Shown one piece after another: positions 13,040 to 25,090 of a stretch of 64,000 nucleotides of DNA (the first letter of the stretch is position 1; each line of letters begins with the position of its first letter). Both the position numbers and the translations under genes were made by a program. The stretch lies in assembly GCA_000231825.2 (NCBI GenBank), contig JH720370.1, forward strand, positions 238,292 to 302,291, read 5' to 3'. The notes beneath the pieces are model-generated. The model worked only from the letters and a program-made list of their open reading frames with translations. It did not search any database and was not told where the DNA came from. Source of the DNA: Tetrahymena elliotti 4EA. Taxonomy: Eukaryota; Ciliophora; Oligohymenophorea; Hymenostomatida; Tetrahymenidae.

Positions 13040-14958
13040 TCAATATTTTTTCCTAATAGAAGCAAATTGATTGGAGTTATTAACTCTTCTTTTTCTTTCA
13101 GCAGCCCCTGTTTGTCCAAGAGTTCTTATTACCTATTTAAAAATTTAAATTAAAACTAAGAATAAAGTTTAAATATATCTACCTAGCTTAATGGGTCACT
13201 TTCATGCTTATCTTCATCTAATAAGCTTTCATTGATCATAACTTCAAAGATATCTTTTAGGCATATCAATCCCAAAATAAAACCTTTGAAATTTTTACTA
13301 CTGACTAATCTCTCTTCAAGCTTTATGGATAATTAGAAAAATAAACTACTACGAAACAATAAAAAATATGAATGAATTACTTAAGGATCTTCTAAATTGT
13401 CTAATATATTTTCACTTTTCTTAATATTTTTATTTTAGAAAACAAGTGCTACAGTTGATTTTTAATTCTAAAAAATCATCATAAGTTCTAATAAATTTGT
13501 CTATTCTGAAACTAGAGTAGGCTCTTTAAGGTTAACAATTTCTTTAATTGGAGCATTTACATCAGTGTCAACATAATTGATTAACTATTTTGCTTTTAAG
13601 ATACCTACACATTTATTTTAAAATATAAGTTAAATTTATTAATAGCAAATAAGATTTTTTACCAACTACTTTGCTTTCATTATCAACTTCATGAACAACG
13701 ATGTTTGAATAACCTCTTCTTGAGATTTGATTTAGAAGCTTCTAGTTAACTAATTAGTTTTCAGGTAACTTAAATATTTTTGCATATGGTTGCATATGTT
13801 TAGTAACATTCTTTTCACGTAATTGCATTGTACTTGTGACTAACTTAATTTCATCATCTGTTAATCCTTTCTGTAAAATTTAAGAAAAATGATTTATTTT
13901 AAATTTTCTATTTTAATTTTACTTGTGAGTCTACATTTGAGTTATGCTAGGCATGGTTATTATCAATTTGTTAGAGCTCAACTAATCCAACTATGTCTTA
14001 TTTATTTTCTAATCTACTGCTGTCATGAACACCAAGTAGCTTATCAAGTACTATAGCAACAGGCTTAGTGAAGCAATAGAGAACCTTCATGAGTACTGAT
14101 GTAAGAGGAGCAAAAAACTGCCCTATTCTCAATTGATATTTTCCTGTACAATAAGCTTATGGAATGATTTCTCCAACAATAACTACAGCAACAGTAGAGA
14201 TTAAGACAGCAACCCATGCTGGACAAACTGCATCCAAGAAAATAGGAAGGGCTTCCATAGCAATAGCATTTGAGAGAAGTAGTGTTGATAATAATAAATG
14301 GTGATCCTTAATTAAAGGTTTAATCTTCTCTGCCTAAATAAATAATAGGTAAAAATATTAAAATCGCTAAATTACAAATAATAATTTATTTGTATTGATA
14401 TGATTATTTTAAATTAGAATATTTATAAATTACTGCTTCTTTTTCTTGAGCAGTACCATTTCTTAAGATAATATCTAATTATAAATTGGTGATACCAAGA
14501 TAACCTACTGTCAGACCAGAGCATATACCAGCAAAAATAACTAATACTATATTTTAATGTAGTTTATAATGATTATTTATTTCAAGAACAAAAAAAACAA
14601 AAAAGAAAAGAATAATTATGTATTGTTTCAAACAATTACCTGTAGCAATAATAATAAATGTGAAAAATTCTGGATCATCTGAAGTGTATTTTTAATGATG
14701 TTCCATACTTTCTCCTTCTGCTTCTTAATTTTCACTCTATCCTTCTTCTTCTACTTCATCTTTATTATCAGTGTTTTATGGTTAATCATCTTCAACTAAT
14801 TATTGATTTTAGTCAACATCTTAAGCTTCTGAACTTGATTATTCATTTAAGCCATTTAATTATGTTTTTTGAGAAATCTCCTCACTTTGAACTTAGGTAA
14901 TCTGCAAGCATATTACTGCTAAACCTGCCAAAAATATTGCCAATTTTGATATCCTCAT
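13040..14958 (-). CDS. CNNM/Mam3/CorC-type metal transporter (DUF21 + CBS pair)
   Basis: Seven exons separated by six introns (14547-14639, 14334-14433, 13871-13922, 13605-13662, 13321-13380, 13133-13182); exons sum to 502 codons including TGA with consistent phases. The protein (about 501 residues) begins with a signal peptide (residues 1-25) and a very acidic Glu/Gln luminal stretch to about residue 95. A DUF21-type transmembrane domain follows: a first helix at about 100-125 ([17 protein letters not shown]), helices near the second and third exons, and the IVGEIIPQAYCTG motif. Then comes a cytosolic CBS-like pair (KPLVAVLDKLLG linker region, [39 protein letters not shown]). Family members move or sense Mg2+ and other divalent ions. 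Signal peptide plus acidic ectodomain plus DUF21 plus CBS is the eukaryotic CNNM layout; the exact ion is not inferable. Confidence 0.92.
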
Positions 14959-16418
14959 TGGAAAAACTGATTAATTAATATTAAATAAAAAAGAAAAAAA
15001 TAATTAATAGTATAGAGAACAAATTTTAATAAATTAAATCATGCATACTAAGTTAACTAATTTTTAATGATGCAAGAAATAGATAATAAAACCTATTCAC
15101 TCACTATGAAAATCAATACATAAAACTATAAATAGGAAATATAATACTTCACTAAGATATGAAAGTAACAACATTTATTTTAATTTTTTCTTAAAAAAAT
15201 ATAATATTTTCATTTTTGATTAGCTATTTCATAATTTTATTTCTTAAATTTACTATGTATTTAATTTTACTCTTTCTTTAACACTTTCCTTTCTTTAATC
15301 AATCAATACATTCTTTCTTTGATATCTCAACAAACAATTTTATGTATGTTTACAAACCTTAAAATGTTTGTTTAATCAAAAATTTATGATTTCTAAGCAA
15401 AAAATTTTACGTAATTAAAAAAAATTCATCAATGTCGTAAATAATCCCTTAAATCTACTAAGTAATTAGCTTTATTTTTTCTTAAAAAATTTCCAATATT
15501 TAATCAATAAATTCATCTAAACAAATAATTTTACATATGTTTACTCGTTTTTTCAAATCTTGAAATCTTAATCTATTTTATAATTTCAAAGCAAAAAATT
15601 TTGCATATCTTTATAAGGAATTTAATGAATGTTTTTCATTTTTTAATTCTATTATGTAAATACAATCCTCTTTTTTTAAAGCTATCCAGTGTTTAATATA
15701 TTTTAATCTTTTATTGATATAGCAATTTTATATTTTTTCTTTCAAATGAATTTAATGAATATGATAAATTTTATAAACACTACATTGTAAATAGTTTACT
15801 CTACTTAAAAATCTTCAAATATTTAATCAATATTTTATGAATTCTCAACAAGAAATTTTAAATATTTTTAAAAAGGATCTAATAAATATTTTAAATTTAT
15901 CAAATCTATTATGCTGTTAAAGTTTAAAAATTCTAATCTTTTTGTGATTTCTTAACACAAAATCTTTGCGATTTTAAGAAAAAATTGAATGATGCTTTAA
16001 ATATTCTAAATCTACTATTGAAATAATTTACTTTTTTTAATGAGTAGTGTTTATAATTCAATTTTAAATATACTAAATCTACTATTGAAATAATTTACTT
16101 TTTTTAATGAGTAGTGTTTAAAATTTGATAGATTTCTAAATAAACAAACAATTTGACTTAAAAAATGAGTGAATATTAAAAAATATAATTTATTTTTTAT
16201 AAGCCAACTCTTTCTATCTTTTTAAAAATATTAGCTTTTTGAAGAGAATTTTAGAAATTAAGAAATTTTTGTTTTATTTGGGTTGATTGATATTGATTGT
16301 CAATAGATGCGATGATTTAAAAAATTAAAAAAATTAATTAATTAGTAATTGTTGTTAAAAATATTTAATCTTAGGATTTTTACTATAAAAAAGACTTTTA
16401 TATTAAGATAATTAAGTA
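14959..16418. repeat. Intergenic with degenerate tandem repeat, about 15230-16150
   Basis: The spacer between divergent genes contains a decayed tandem array. Recurring landmarks are CAAACAATTTTATGTATGTTTAC-like segments (near 15333, 15518, 15590, 15845, 15958), TTTAATCAATA segments, and TTTAATGAATR followed by TCTAYTATG-like words. The best-preserved pair, about 16010-16060 and 16072-16122, shares a near-identical stretch of roughly 50 bp (AAATCTACTATTGAAATAAT then TTACTTTTTTTAATGAGTAG) about 65 bp apart. Unit length is irregular (about 65-185 bp). No coding frame is supported. Confidence 0.65.
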
Positions 16419-19294
16419 ATGAGTAGAACATTTTAAAGTGATTAGTAATCATAAATTCCTGATGTTTTAGAGTTAGATCATTTGATAGGATTTAATGGAA
16501 AAAGCACTAGCACTTGTTTTTACCACCCATTGGATCAAAAAAGAATAATATACTCTGTAGGTGGATTGGTAGTAATTGAAAACTCAGAAGATAAGCATGA
16601 TTAGCAATTTTTAAGAGGACATGATATGCCTATTTCTTCTTTAGCTGTTTCCCCTTCAGGTAAATAAAATAACATTTCATATGATAAGCAAGGAATAAAT
16701 ATTTACAATTTTACAATTAGTTTTAGTTAATATCAATAAGCACTTTAATGTATGATTTAAAGTAAGTTACAAAATTATTAAAATAATTATAAATAGGAAA
16801 TTTTATTGCTTCAGGATAAGTTGGCTCAAAATTCACATAAACAAGAGAAGCACCAGTAAGATATTTGTGCAATTTTATCGAATTTTATTGATTGAAAGGT
16901 GATATGTGCTTTAAACAAAACAATAATTATTAAATAATTAATTAGATCATTCTTTGGGACTACAACAGAAAAAAAGCAATTTAAGTTTTTAAGGGTATGA
17001 GAGAAGGTGTTACTAATTTAAGCTTTTCTCATGATGATAAATTTTTAGCAGCTACTGGATTAAATAATACAATTACTATTTGGAACACTTAAGACTTTTC
17101 TATTGTTCACAACAAAGTTTTGGAATGCTAAGTTTCATTAAGTATTTAAACACAAATCTTTAATTTATTTTTTTTAATTGTTCAATCAATATTAAAATAA
17201 GTTAGTTATCTTTAAGTAGAGTTATATTATCATTTTATTCTTAATATCCTAAATTATTTTAATATTTTGAACAAAGTTATTATTACATTTTATATTTTAT
17301 ATGTATTTATGAATATTTTTCAATTTAGTTTAATGGGGAGCACCTAGAAAATCTGCAAATAAATATAATTCTTACATTTTGATTACTGCAAATGGACCCA
17401 ATTTGCTTATTAATACTCTTGATTTTAATGTAGGATCTATGTAATACACACTTAAAGCAACTAATTGTCAGCTACCTAGTTCTGGTTTAATACGTACATA
17501 CACAAAGGCTATTGTAGATGCTAACTCTAACTATATTTATGTTGGCACTACTGCAGGAGAAGTTTGTGTTTATAGTATCAATAATTAAATATTTAAAGCA
17601 GCTATACCTGTAAATATTCTTTAATGATATATTATTTTTAATAAGAATTAATATATAATTATATGAATAGGTTAGCAATAATGGAGTACTAAGTATTTCT
17701 CTATTTTAAGATATATTATTTGTTGGAAGTGGAGATGGAAGATTAAAAAAGTTGAGAGGAAATGAAACAAAGTGGTCATTAGAATCAGAAGTTTAATTAG
17801 ATGGAGCAATTACTTCTATTTCACCAATAAATGACTTTAAAGTAAAAAGAAAGATATTTGAACATAAATAATAACAATTTTAATTTTCTAAAAATATATT
17901 TGAACATAAATAATAACAATTTTAATTTTCTAAAAATATATTTGAACATAAATAATAACAATTTTAATTTTCTAAAAATANNNNNNNNNNNNNNNNNNNN
18001 NNNNNNNNNNNNNNNNNNNNNNNNNNNNNNNNNNNNNNNNNNNNNNNNNNNNNNNNNNNNNNNNNNNNNNNNNNNNNNNNTTCTAAAAATATATTTGAAC
18101 ATAAATAATAACAATTTTAATTTTCTAAAAATATATTTGAACATAAATAATAACAATTTTAATTTTCTAAAAATAAACTAGGAACTTATTGTTGGAACAA
18201 GCTAAAATAATATATACAGAGTTTTAACATAAACAGTAAATGCAATGCTTCACACAGAAAGTCATTTAGCATCAATTTAGGGAATAGCTTTCCCAAATAA
18301 TAGAAATGAATTTTTTGCAACAATTGATTTAAATGGATATACTTATGTTTGGGATATTAATGAGATGAATATAATTACTAAATTTACTCCAGGATAAATG
18401 ATGAAAAGTTAGGGCACGTGTATCACTATTGCAGAAGATGAAACTATTGTTAATGGTTATTCTGATGGATTTGTTAGAGCCTTTTCTATTTCTAATAAAT
18501 AATTCTCACCACTTAAATGGGAAATTGTTAATGCTCATAAAGGAGCTGTCACCTCTGTCTTTGCAGTATTAATACAGATGTTTCTATTTCATTTTAAATT
18601 ATTTAAATTTATAATTAGAACTAAAATTATATTTTGACTGGTGGTCAAGATGGAATAGTTAGAGTCTGGACTAGAGTTAATAGACAACTCATTACTCAAA
18701 TATCTATGCATACTAAAGATGTTGTTAGTGTTTTCCCTGATTTCTAAAAAGCAAATATAATTCACTCTTGTTCTGCTGATAAATCTGTTTATAGTTTTGA
18801 TTTAAAAACAGATAAGAAAGTTATTTTCCATTAAGCTAAAAATGGAAATATTTTAGATATGTCATAAAGAAAGGACCATGAATAAGAATTGGGTAAATAT
18901 TATTTATTGGGTTTAATTTAATATTAATTAAATAAATATAAAAGTAACTTGTGGTTTAAATATTCCTATCCTATAATGGGATTGTGATGTTCAAGAACCT
19001 GTAGAAAGCATTAATTATCCCGATCGTCTTAATACAGTAGAAGTTTCCCCTTCTGGTAGATACATGGCTTTAGGTTCAGATTTAGGAGAGGTAAATAAAC
19101 ATATTTTATCATATTTAATAAATATCTTATTTATACTAAAGGTCATTATATTCGAAATAACTTCTAAGAAATTTTAAGGAAAATACTTAGGACATTCAAG
19201 TGGAGTTTCAAAATTAAGATGGACACCTGATGAGAAATAAATTGTCTCTGTCAGCTCTGATTCCACTATATGCATATGGAATTTCTTTCCTTGA
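16419..19294 (+). CDS. CFAP52: CFAP52/WDR16-like axonemal WD40 protein
   Basis: Nine exons (16419-16659, 16797-16855, 16946-17141, 17329-17609, 17671-17841, 18182-18565, 18619-18892, 18945-19090, 19142-19294), summing to 635 codons including TGA in consistent phase. The protein of about 634 residues matches CFAP52 (about 620) in length and order: N-terminal LIGFNGKSTS and HPLDQKRIIYSVGG, then FLRGHDMPIS, FIASGQVG, IILWDYN, LAATGLNNTITIWN, and last blade GHSSGVSKLRW..QIVSVSSDSTICIWNF ending at the stop. Two seven-blade propellers are expected. CFAP52 is an inner-junction protein joining A- and B-tubules of ciliary doublet microtubules, so an axonemal role is the family expectation. The intron at 17842-18181 carries a 42-bp minisatellite and a run of N. 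The third donor (GTATTT) was chosen by phase. Confidence 0.9.
17860..18175 (+). repeat. 42-bp intronic minisatellite interrupted by assembly gap
   Basis: Near-identical 42-bp units (TATTTGAACATAAATAATAA followed by CAATTTTAATTTTCTAAAAA and two more bases) repeat head to tail inside intron 5 of the CFAP52 gene. About three copies lie before the gap and about two and a half after it. Exactly 100 N at 17981-18080 mark a gap of conventional, hence unknown, size, so the true copy number is undetermined. The array is bounded by a GT donor at 17842 and a CTAG acceptor ending at 18181. Confidence 0.93.
17981..18080. other. Assembly gap (100 N)
   Basis: A run of exactly 100 undetermined bases sits inside the 42-bp minisatellite, consistent with an assembler failing to resolve the repeat. 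Coordinates downstream of it are therefore nominal. Confidence 0.99.
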
Positions 19295-19815
19295 AATATA
19301 TCATTTTATGTTGTTTGATTTTAGTTAATATTTTTTAAATAATAGTCAATTTATTTCAATTCACATTTATTTTTTTTAACAACTCTTCAATCTATTATTT
19401 ATTTTTAACAAATATAGCAAGATAAATAATGATTATATGAAAATACAAAATCAATAATATTTTTAACATTATTCTTTATTGAATTTTTTGATATTTTTGA
19501 TCAGATTAAAATGAAAAGGTAAAAATTTATAAAATTACTGTTAAAGATTTGAAATTAAATTAAAATAATATTTAAAGATTGCCCAAAAAGATTAATAATT
19601 AATTAATAGCTCATTTTATTAAGAAAAAATATAATAAATTATTTTAATGAAAGGTTACTTACCATATCTAATTATCAAATAAAAACAATACTGTAAGTAA
19701 TCTAATTTTTTTGTTGTTGTTTTGCACAATATTTGAAATTTCAAAAATAATAAATTAATAAATTATTTAGTAAGGATTGATATTTTTATATTTTTGATTG
19801 AAATTGGTATTAAAA
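19295..19815. other. Intergenic, nothing recognised
   Basis: AT-rich spacer after the CFAP52 stop, with many TGA codons in all frames. It should contain the CFAP52 3' UTR and the promoter of the following small ORF. Confidence 0.45.
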
Positions 19816-20382
19816 ATGGAAGAAATGAAAGTAGATTAAACATCAAGACTTTAAAGCTTGATACAATAGCACCAATATCTTGATAGAGAGCTTTACTAAA
19901 ACTATCTTTAGGAATAAGCTTAATAGCAATAAATAATGTAGTAGGATTAAAAATTATTTGAACTGAGGGTAAAGAAACTTTTGAGATTATATGAACTTGA
20001 GTAAGGAAAGGAGTTAATGAATCTAGAGGGTCGAGAAAAGGAATTAGATTAAATGTACAAAGAAAAATTACAAAATTTACTAAGTCTTATAAATAGTAAT
20101 GAAAATGAGAGCATATAGCTAGTTTCTATCACAAAATCTTAATTGACAGTGAACTATTATATTTATATGCCTAATAAATAAAAATCAGTGAAGCTTTTAG
20201 AACTTGAACTAATAATTGACACACAAACATTTAAAATAAAAAATGTATTGAATAAGCATACTAATTAGTACCTAACATAAAATGAACTTTCTTTGACTCT
20301 ATACAATTTGACTTAAAACTATAATTTCGGATCTAAATCGATATTTTTTGTATAAAACTTCTAAAAGGCAATAATTATTTGA
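19816..20382 (+). CDS. Small coiled-coil hypothetical protein (188 aa)
   Basis: An intronless frame of 189 codons from ATG to TGA, with many TAA/TAG Gln codons, so it is open only in the ciliate code. Residues 1-90 are Gln/Leu/Glu-rich and heptad-like (QYLDRELYQNYLQEQAQQQ, LLRLYELEQGKELMNLEGRE), predicting a coiled coil. Residues 105-188 look like a small beta-rich module (LTVNYYIYMPNKQKSVKLLE, then FKIKNVLNKHTNQYLTQNE). A coiled coil followed by a small globular domain occurs in kinetochore proteins such as Spc24/25, but there is no motif to support that name and I do not assign it. Protein-like composition over the whole frame supports a real gene. Confidence 0.6.
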
Positions 20383-20523
20383 AATTCTGACTGAATATTA
20401 GCTTCTTAATAAAATCTCTACTAAATAATTGTCTAATTTAAAATATTTATAAATTCAATTTGATTCAATAATAGAATAAATAATTTATTAATCTAATAAA
20501 ATAATAAAAATCAAAAATTTAAA

Positions 20524-20868
20524 ATGAGCAACAATTAATCCTAAATTAACTCTTAAAACTCATCTCAACATTCTAATTAATTTTCTGAGACACATTCCTA
20601 AAACATAACAAAATTCAAAGATTTATCTTAGATTTACTAATATTATGGTTAGAAAAAAGCACAAATCTAATAAGCCTTTTTAAATAGTCAAGAATAATGT
20701 ATTTTAGAGTTAATTGCTTTAAATCAACAAATGCAAAATGGACAAGTAGCTGAATTGCAAGTTATATAAGAATTAAAGTAGATAAATAGTACTTGTATGA
20801 ATATCCAAAAAAAATTATATGCTTCTATAAAAGAATAATTTGAATTATTTTCATAGGAATCTGTATGA
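20524..20868 (+). CDS. Small Gln-rich hypothetical protein (114 aa)
   Basis: An intronless frame of 115 codons starting with an A-rich ATG context (AAAATGAGC). The N-terminus is Ser/Asn/Gln-rich; residues 35-114 look helical (IYQYYGQKKAQIQQAFLNSQ, then ELIALNQQMQNGQVAELQ). No signal peptide or membrane helix. It lies 141 bp downstream of the 188-residue ORF on the same strand. Its last 24 bases before the tail codons recur exactly near 21017-21042, so the 3' end has been locally duplicated. Function unknown. Confidence 0.5.
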
Positions 20869-21721
20869 TTATTATCACATATAAAATAAATACTTTTGTG
20901 AATATCACAAAGAAAAAGTGATAAAAAATAATTAATTTTAATCTATATCTAAATTAAAATTTATTTTATTTTTGAGCTGGTTTTCATAATCGTATGATTA
21001 TTCTAAATGATCTACAGAAAAAGAATAATTTGAATTATTTTCTTATGATTCTGAATAAAAATTACTTTTATTTTATTTTTTTTAGCTTGATTTCTAAAAA
21101 ATTCTATTCGATAAATCATTATTTTTTTATTTGTCTTTTATTAAGGTTTCTTTTGTTTTAGGTAATATTAATGAAATTATGATTAATTTATGTTGAAGAT
21201 TTTTTATGACAACTAAACTATTTAATAATATTAATTCACTATACATAATAATCTTATTATTTATGTATTTTTCCTTTTATATAATAAATAAATAATTATT
21301 CCGTGTTTAAAGTAAAATTGAATGTAAGAATTAAACTAAGATCTATTTTTTCTGTGAAAGAAATTTGCCTAAATTGGCTTACAAATAATTTAGATAAAAA
21401 GCTAATCACTAATTTAATTTAATATTAAAAATCTTATCATTTGTGTGAGTGTGGGTGAGACAAGCATAGATTAAAAACATAGACAGATAGAAAGAAAGAT
21501 AGATAGGTAGGTAGGTAGGTAGAAAACAAAAATTTAGATAATTGAATCAAAAACACTTGAAAATTATCAAACTAATTTTTTGTTTTTTTTTTCATTAATT
21601 TTTTAGAGAAGTATTATTAACTACACAAGAACAATAAACAAAAAACCAGTATTTTAGAATAACAAAACAACAAAATTTGTTTAATCAGCATAGTTTTTTG
21701 AGAAATTTTTGAGGATTAACT
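20869..21721. repeat. Intergenic with partial 3'-end duplication and (TAGG)n tract
   Basis: The sequence AAAAGAATAATTTGAATTAT followed by TTTC, present at about 20830-20854 in the end of the preceding ORF, recurs at about 21018-21042 in a broken copy. A GATA/TAGG microsatellite (TAGGTAGGTAGGTAGGTAG) lies at about 21500-21523, roughly 200 bp before the next gene's ATG. Nothing else is recognised. Confidence 0.6.
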
Positions 21722-24689
21722 ATGAACATTTTGATTGCTTTGCTTAATTTTCTTGTTTTAATTTCATTTGATTTGCGATCAGTGAATTGTTTAGAAATTT
21801 TAGAGCCTGGAGATTTAATGTATGATGAATTAGAAAAAGAAACTAATTATATGAAAGATTACAGAATAATTAAGAAAAAACAAAGCGAAGATACTATTAT
21901 GGTATCTCTTGATAGCTTAGGTCTGATATATTTAATTTAAGCTAAATATATTTATGATAACGAAGAAGTGAATGCCAAATAGGAATACGTATTTTCATCT
22001 TACAGTAGTCATTTATTTTTGACTGAATACATGCAAAGATCTCCCTCAACAAATAAAACTTTGATATAATTGTACTAGTAAAGCAAGCTTATAGGTTATG
22101 AAATCAGACTAAGTGTTCCAGATATTGCTAAAAAAGATTTAAGTGAATTTGACTTTAAAATCACTTATTATAGAGAAGAAGATATTGACTCTCTATAAGA
22201 TGGTACTTCCACTAAGTTTTTGAATATGTTCAGTGGGGACAGTGAATGGAAAAAAATAGATTTCCCTGTTAATATAATGGAAATGATGATTTTTACTTTG
22301 GAGAATGCATACGATATAGAAGTATTCATGTATTCTAAATTAGCTAACAATTTAACATCAACAACTCCTCAAAACTGCTCTGTTCCATACACTGTTTCAA
22401 GGTATGCTCTAAAGAATTTTTAGTCAAATTAATCAGTGATGATTCTTTTAAGACGTAAATATGATATTAATCCTAAAACAACACCTAATATTATTGACTT
22501 TAATTTGAGTATTCTGTCTATTTACTCTCGCGATTATTAACTTTCAGTATTCCGTCATGACTTTGCCAATTTCGATGTTTTGCTCCCAATTTTCAATGCT
22601 AACAAAATTCTAAATAATAAAAAATTCGATACATAGTAAAAATGGTTAGAAAGGTCTGGAGACGTTGAAAATATAAAAAATAGAAATAGTACTTTAAAGA
22701 AGTTTGAGAATAGAAACAAAACAAAATCAGATAATAATTTACAAAATTAAACATAATTGCTAGGTGAACAATCTTAAGGAAATAATGGTAAGCAAAGTTT
22801 AAAATATTCAAATTTGAGCTAAAAAAGTAGAATCATTTAAAATGATTTTTACAAAGAGAATGAAAAAAGAAGTAGATTACTTTAATTATCTCAATCAGAG
22901 AAGGAAGCTATCCAAAATGTGATGCAATATGAAATAGTATTTCCAATATATGATTATTCATAGCCATACTATTTAGGAGCAGTGTCATCTTCTTGTAATA
23001 CATACATAAAATATAAAATAGCTTCATATAGTGATGATTATTCTAACACTTCTCTTCAACTGAATGAAACAGAGATAGCTTATTTTAGTGATAAATTTTC
23101 AAATATTGATTAAACCACCACTGCTAAAGTAACTTTTGAAATACACGATTTATTTTTTTATTAAAAGTAATTTTTAAAAATAGGCTTTGATTAAAACAAA
23201 AAAATATAAATCATGTGAACCAAACTGCTTTGTTCATGCTATGCTCCACATTGAGCTATTAGTCGATCCTTAGTCTGACTTTGAAACATTCAAATTATAG
23301 GGATCTTAAATTATTCATGATATGAGCAATCCTACAAAACCATTCTTTGACTATCTTCCTTTGCTAGCTTACACTTTTTTTTATGTAGAAGTGCCATAGG
23401 ATTTAAATCAATTAACAATTTAATATTTTTCAGGTTACTAACATTGCTATCTTTTGTTTTCTCACTCATTTATTCCTTATTAAGAAAATACAACACTTGT
23501 TAAATAAGAGAGTGGGAGTTAAGATGAATAGGAAACTCAAATTTAAGAAACTAGAAGATTTCTTTAATTCAGTGGAGATAAAACATAATAAGATAAAGTA
23601 TCTACATATTCATTACCAGAAATAGATTTAAGACCTACTAAATCTTCATTCTATTTAGATACAATGTATCCAACTTTCTAATCAGGCTAATTATTAGTTA
23701 AGCCAGCTAAAAAGGGAATTCATATATTTTCAACAATTAATTTATCTCCAATGTATTCTCCATTTACAATTTAAGTAAACTCCTTCAATTTAAGATAAAT
23801 GTCTAACTCATCTTACATATCAATCACTCTTAATGGAATCAATGATCTTCAGTCTTTGTATTATGATAAAACAAATGCAAAGGATAAGAGCATTTTATTA
23901 GAATTCTGCAGTGTATTAAAAGATGTCACTATCTATGCTAGCTCTTGTCCATTTAATTAAACAATATCACACTGCTTTACCCCATCTAAATAACGTAATT
24001 CATTTTAGTAGAATATTACCTCTCAGAATGCTTCTATTCCTGATTTATGTGTAAACTAAATCTGTCATATCCTTTTCACAATCTAATACACACCATTTAA
24101 TCTCTATGAGAATTAAGATGAATCAAATGAAAATTAAATTAAAAAGTTTTCAGTGACTTTAATTGAAATAGGTGATAAATCTGCATAATCTGTTGATAAT
24201 GATGACAAAACTAAAGGCTTACCAAACAAATAAAACTAAGGAGACTCAAAAGAAAGTAAACAAAACTACAAATGGATAATAAGTAAAATTGCAAATTTAT
24301 ATTTTTAAATTAAATTAGTAAATTTTTTATTTTGATATTATTTAGTTTCGTGCTGTATTCTTCTTGGTTTGATTACTTTAGCAAGCGGTTTGATGTGCTA
24401 CATTAAAATGAAATAAAATAAAATTTTAAAGTAAATGAAACGCAAAAACAAACTACTTTAACCTAATGAGAGTAGTTAAAATGTGAAATAAAACTCAACT
24501 GGAGAAGACGATGAAGATGACGATGATGATGAGGAAGAAGAAGATGATGAAGTTGGAGAAGAATTTAAGATAAAAGGTTTCCAATCAAATTAAAGAAAAA
24601 ATCCTTTTACTGTGAATGAAGACATGTTTTTAGATAGGACAAGTACCAATTCTAAGAATCATGATAACCACAATCTCTCATTCGACTGA
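21722..24689 (+). CDS. Large single-pass (type I) membrane protein with acidic cytosolic tail
   Basis: Three exons: 21722-23128, 23184-24282 and 24346-24689; introns of 55 and 63 bp restore a single frame of 950 codons including TGA. Residues 1-23 form a signal peptide ending at VNCLE. A long ectodomain of about 800 residues follows, with scattered Cys and Asn-Xaa-Ser/Thr sites and a Lys/Asn/Ser-rich disordered insert at about residues 300-400. Near residue 838 a hydrophobic helix (CCILLGLITLASGLMCYI) is followed by a basic stop-transfer stretch and an acidic run (EDDEDDDDDEEEEDDE). The layout is a type I membrane protein of the secretory pathway. I do not recognise the ectodomain. Several secreted-protein features (SCEPNCFVHAML, ISHCFTPSK) suggest disulfides. 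Family unknown. Confidence 0.8.
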
Positions 24690-25090
24690 TTCAATCCTAC
24701 TTTTAAATCCACAAAGAAAGTAGGTCATCAATTTTTCAACCAATAAAAAAAACTAAATAAAAAATTAAATAAATTAAAATATTTCTGAATAAAAATATAA
24801 TAGAATCTTCTCAAGAAATAATAAAATAATAACTCTAAAAGATAATTAATAAACGAATACATAACAAATATCATCCATCCATCATATTTATATTAAAACC
24901 AAATTTAAAAGTTTATTTAAAGATTAATAATTTATATAATAAATTCAAGTATACATTTCTATTTCTTGTATTTCCCTCAAATTTAATCAATCACAAACAG
25001 AAATTTCTATTAGATTTTATGTATCTTTGTTAACTTTCAAATTCATACAATTATTTAGTCTCTCATAAAATTACTATGTTAACCAATCCT
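24690..25090. other. Intergenic between convergent genes
   Basis: AT-rich sequence holding two convergent 3' UTRs; no coding frame seen. Confidence 0.45.

Noticed and set aside
17821..18181. Asn-rich repeat proteins on either strand over the minisatellite
   Set aside because: These frames are translations of the 42-bp repeat and the N run. The segment has GT/AG borders in phase with the flanking CFAP52 exons and is better read as an intron.
23129..23183. Apparent frameshift in the large membrane-protein gene
   Set aside because: The shift is fully explained by a 55-bp GT..AG intron starting at a codon boundary (GCT AAA, then GTAACT), after which the frame continues to the transmembrane segment. 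No programmed frameshift or sequencing error is needed.
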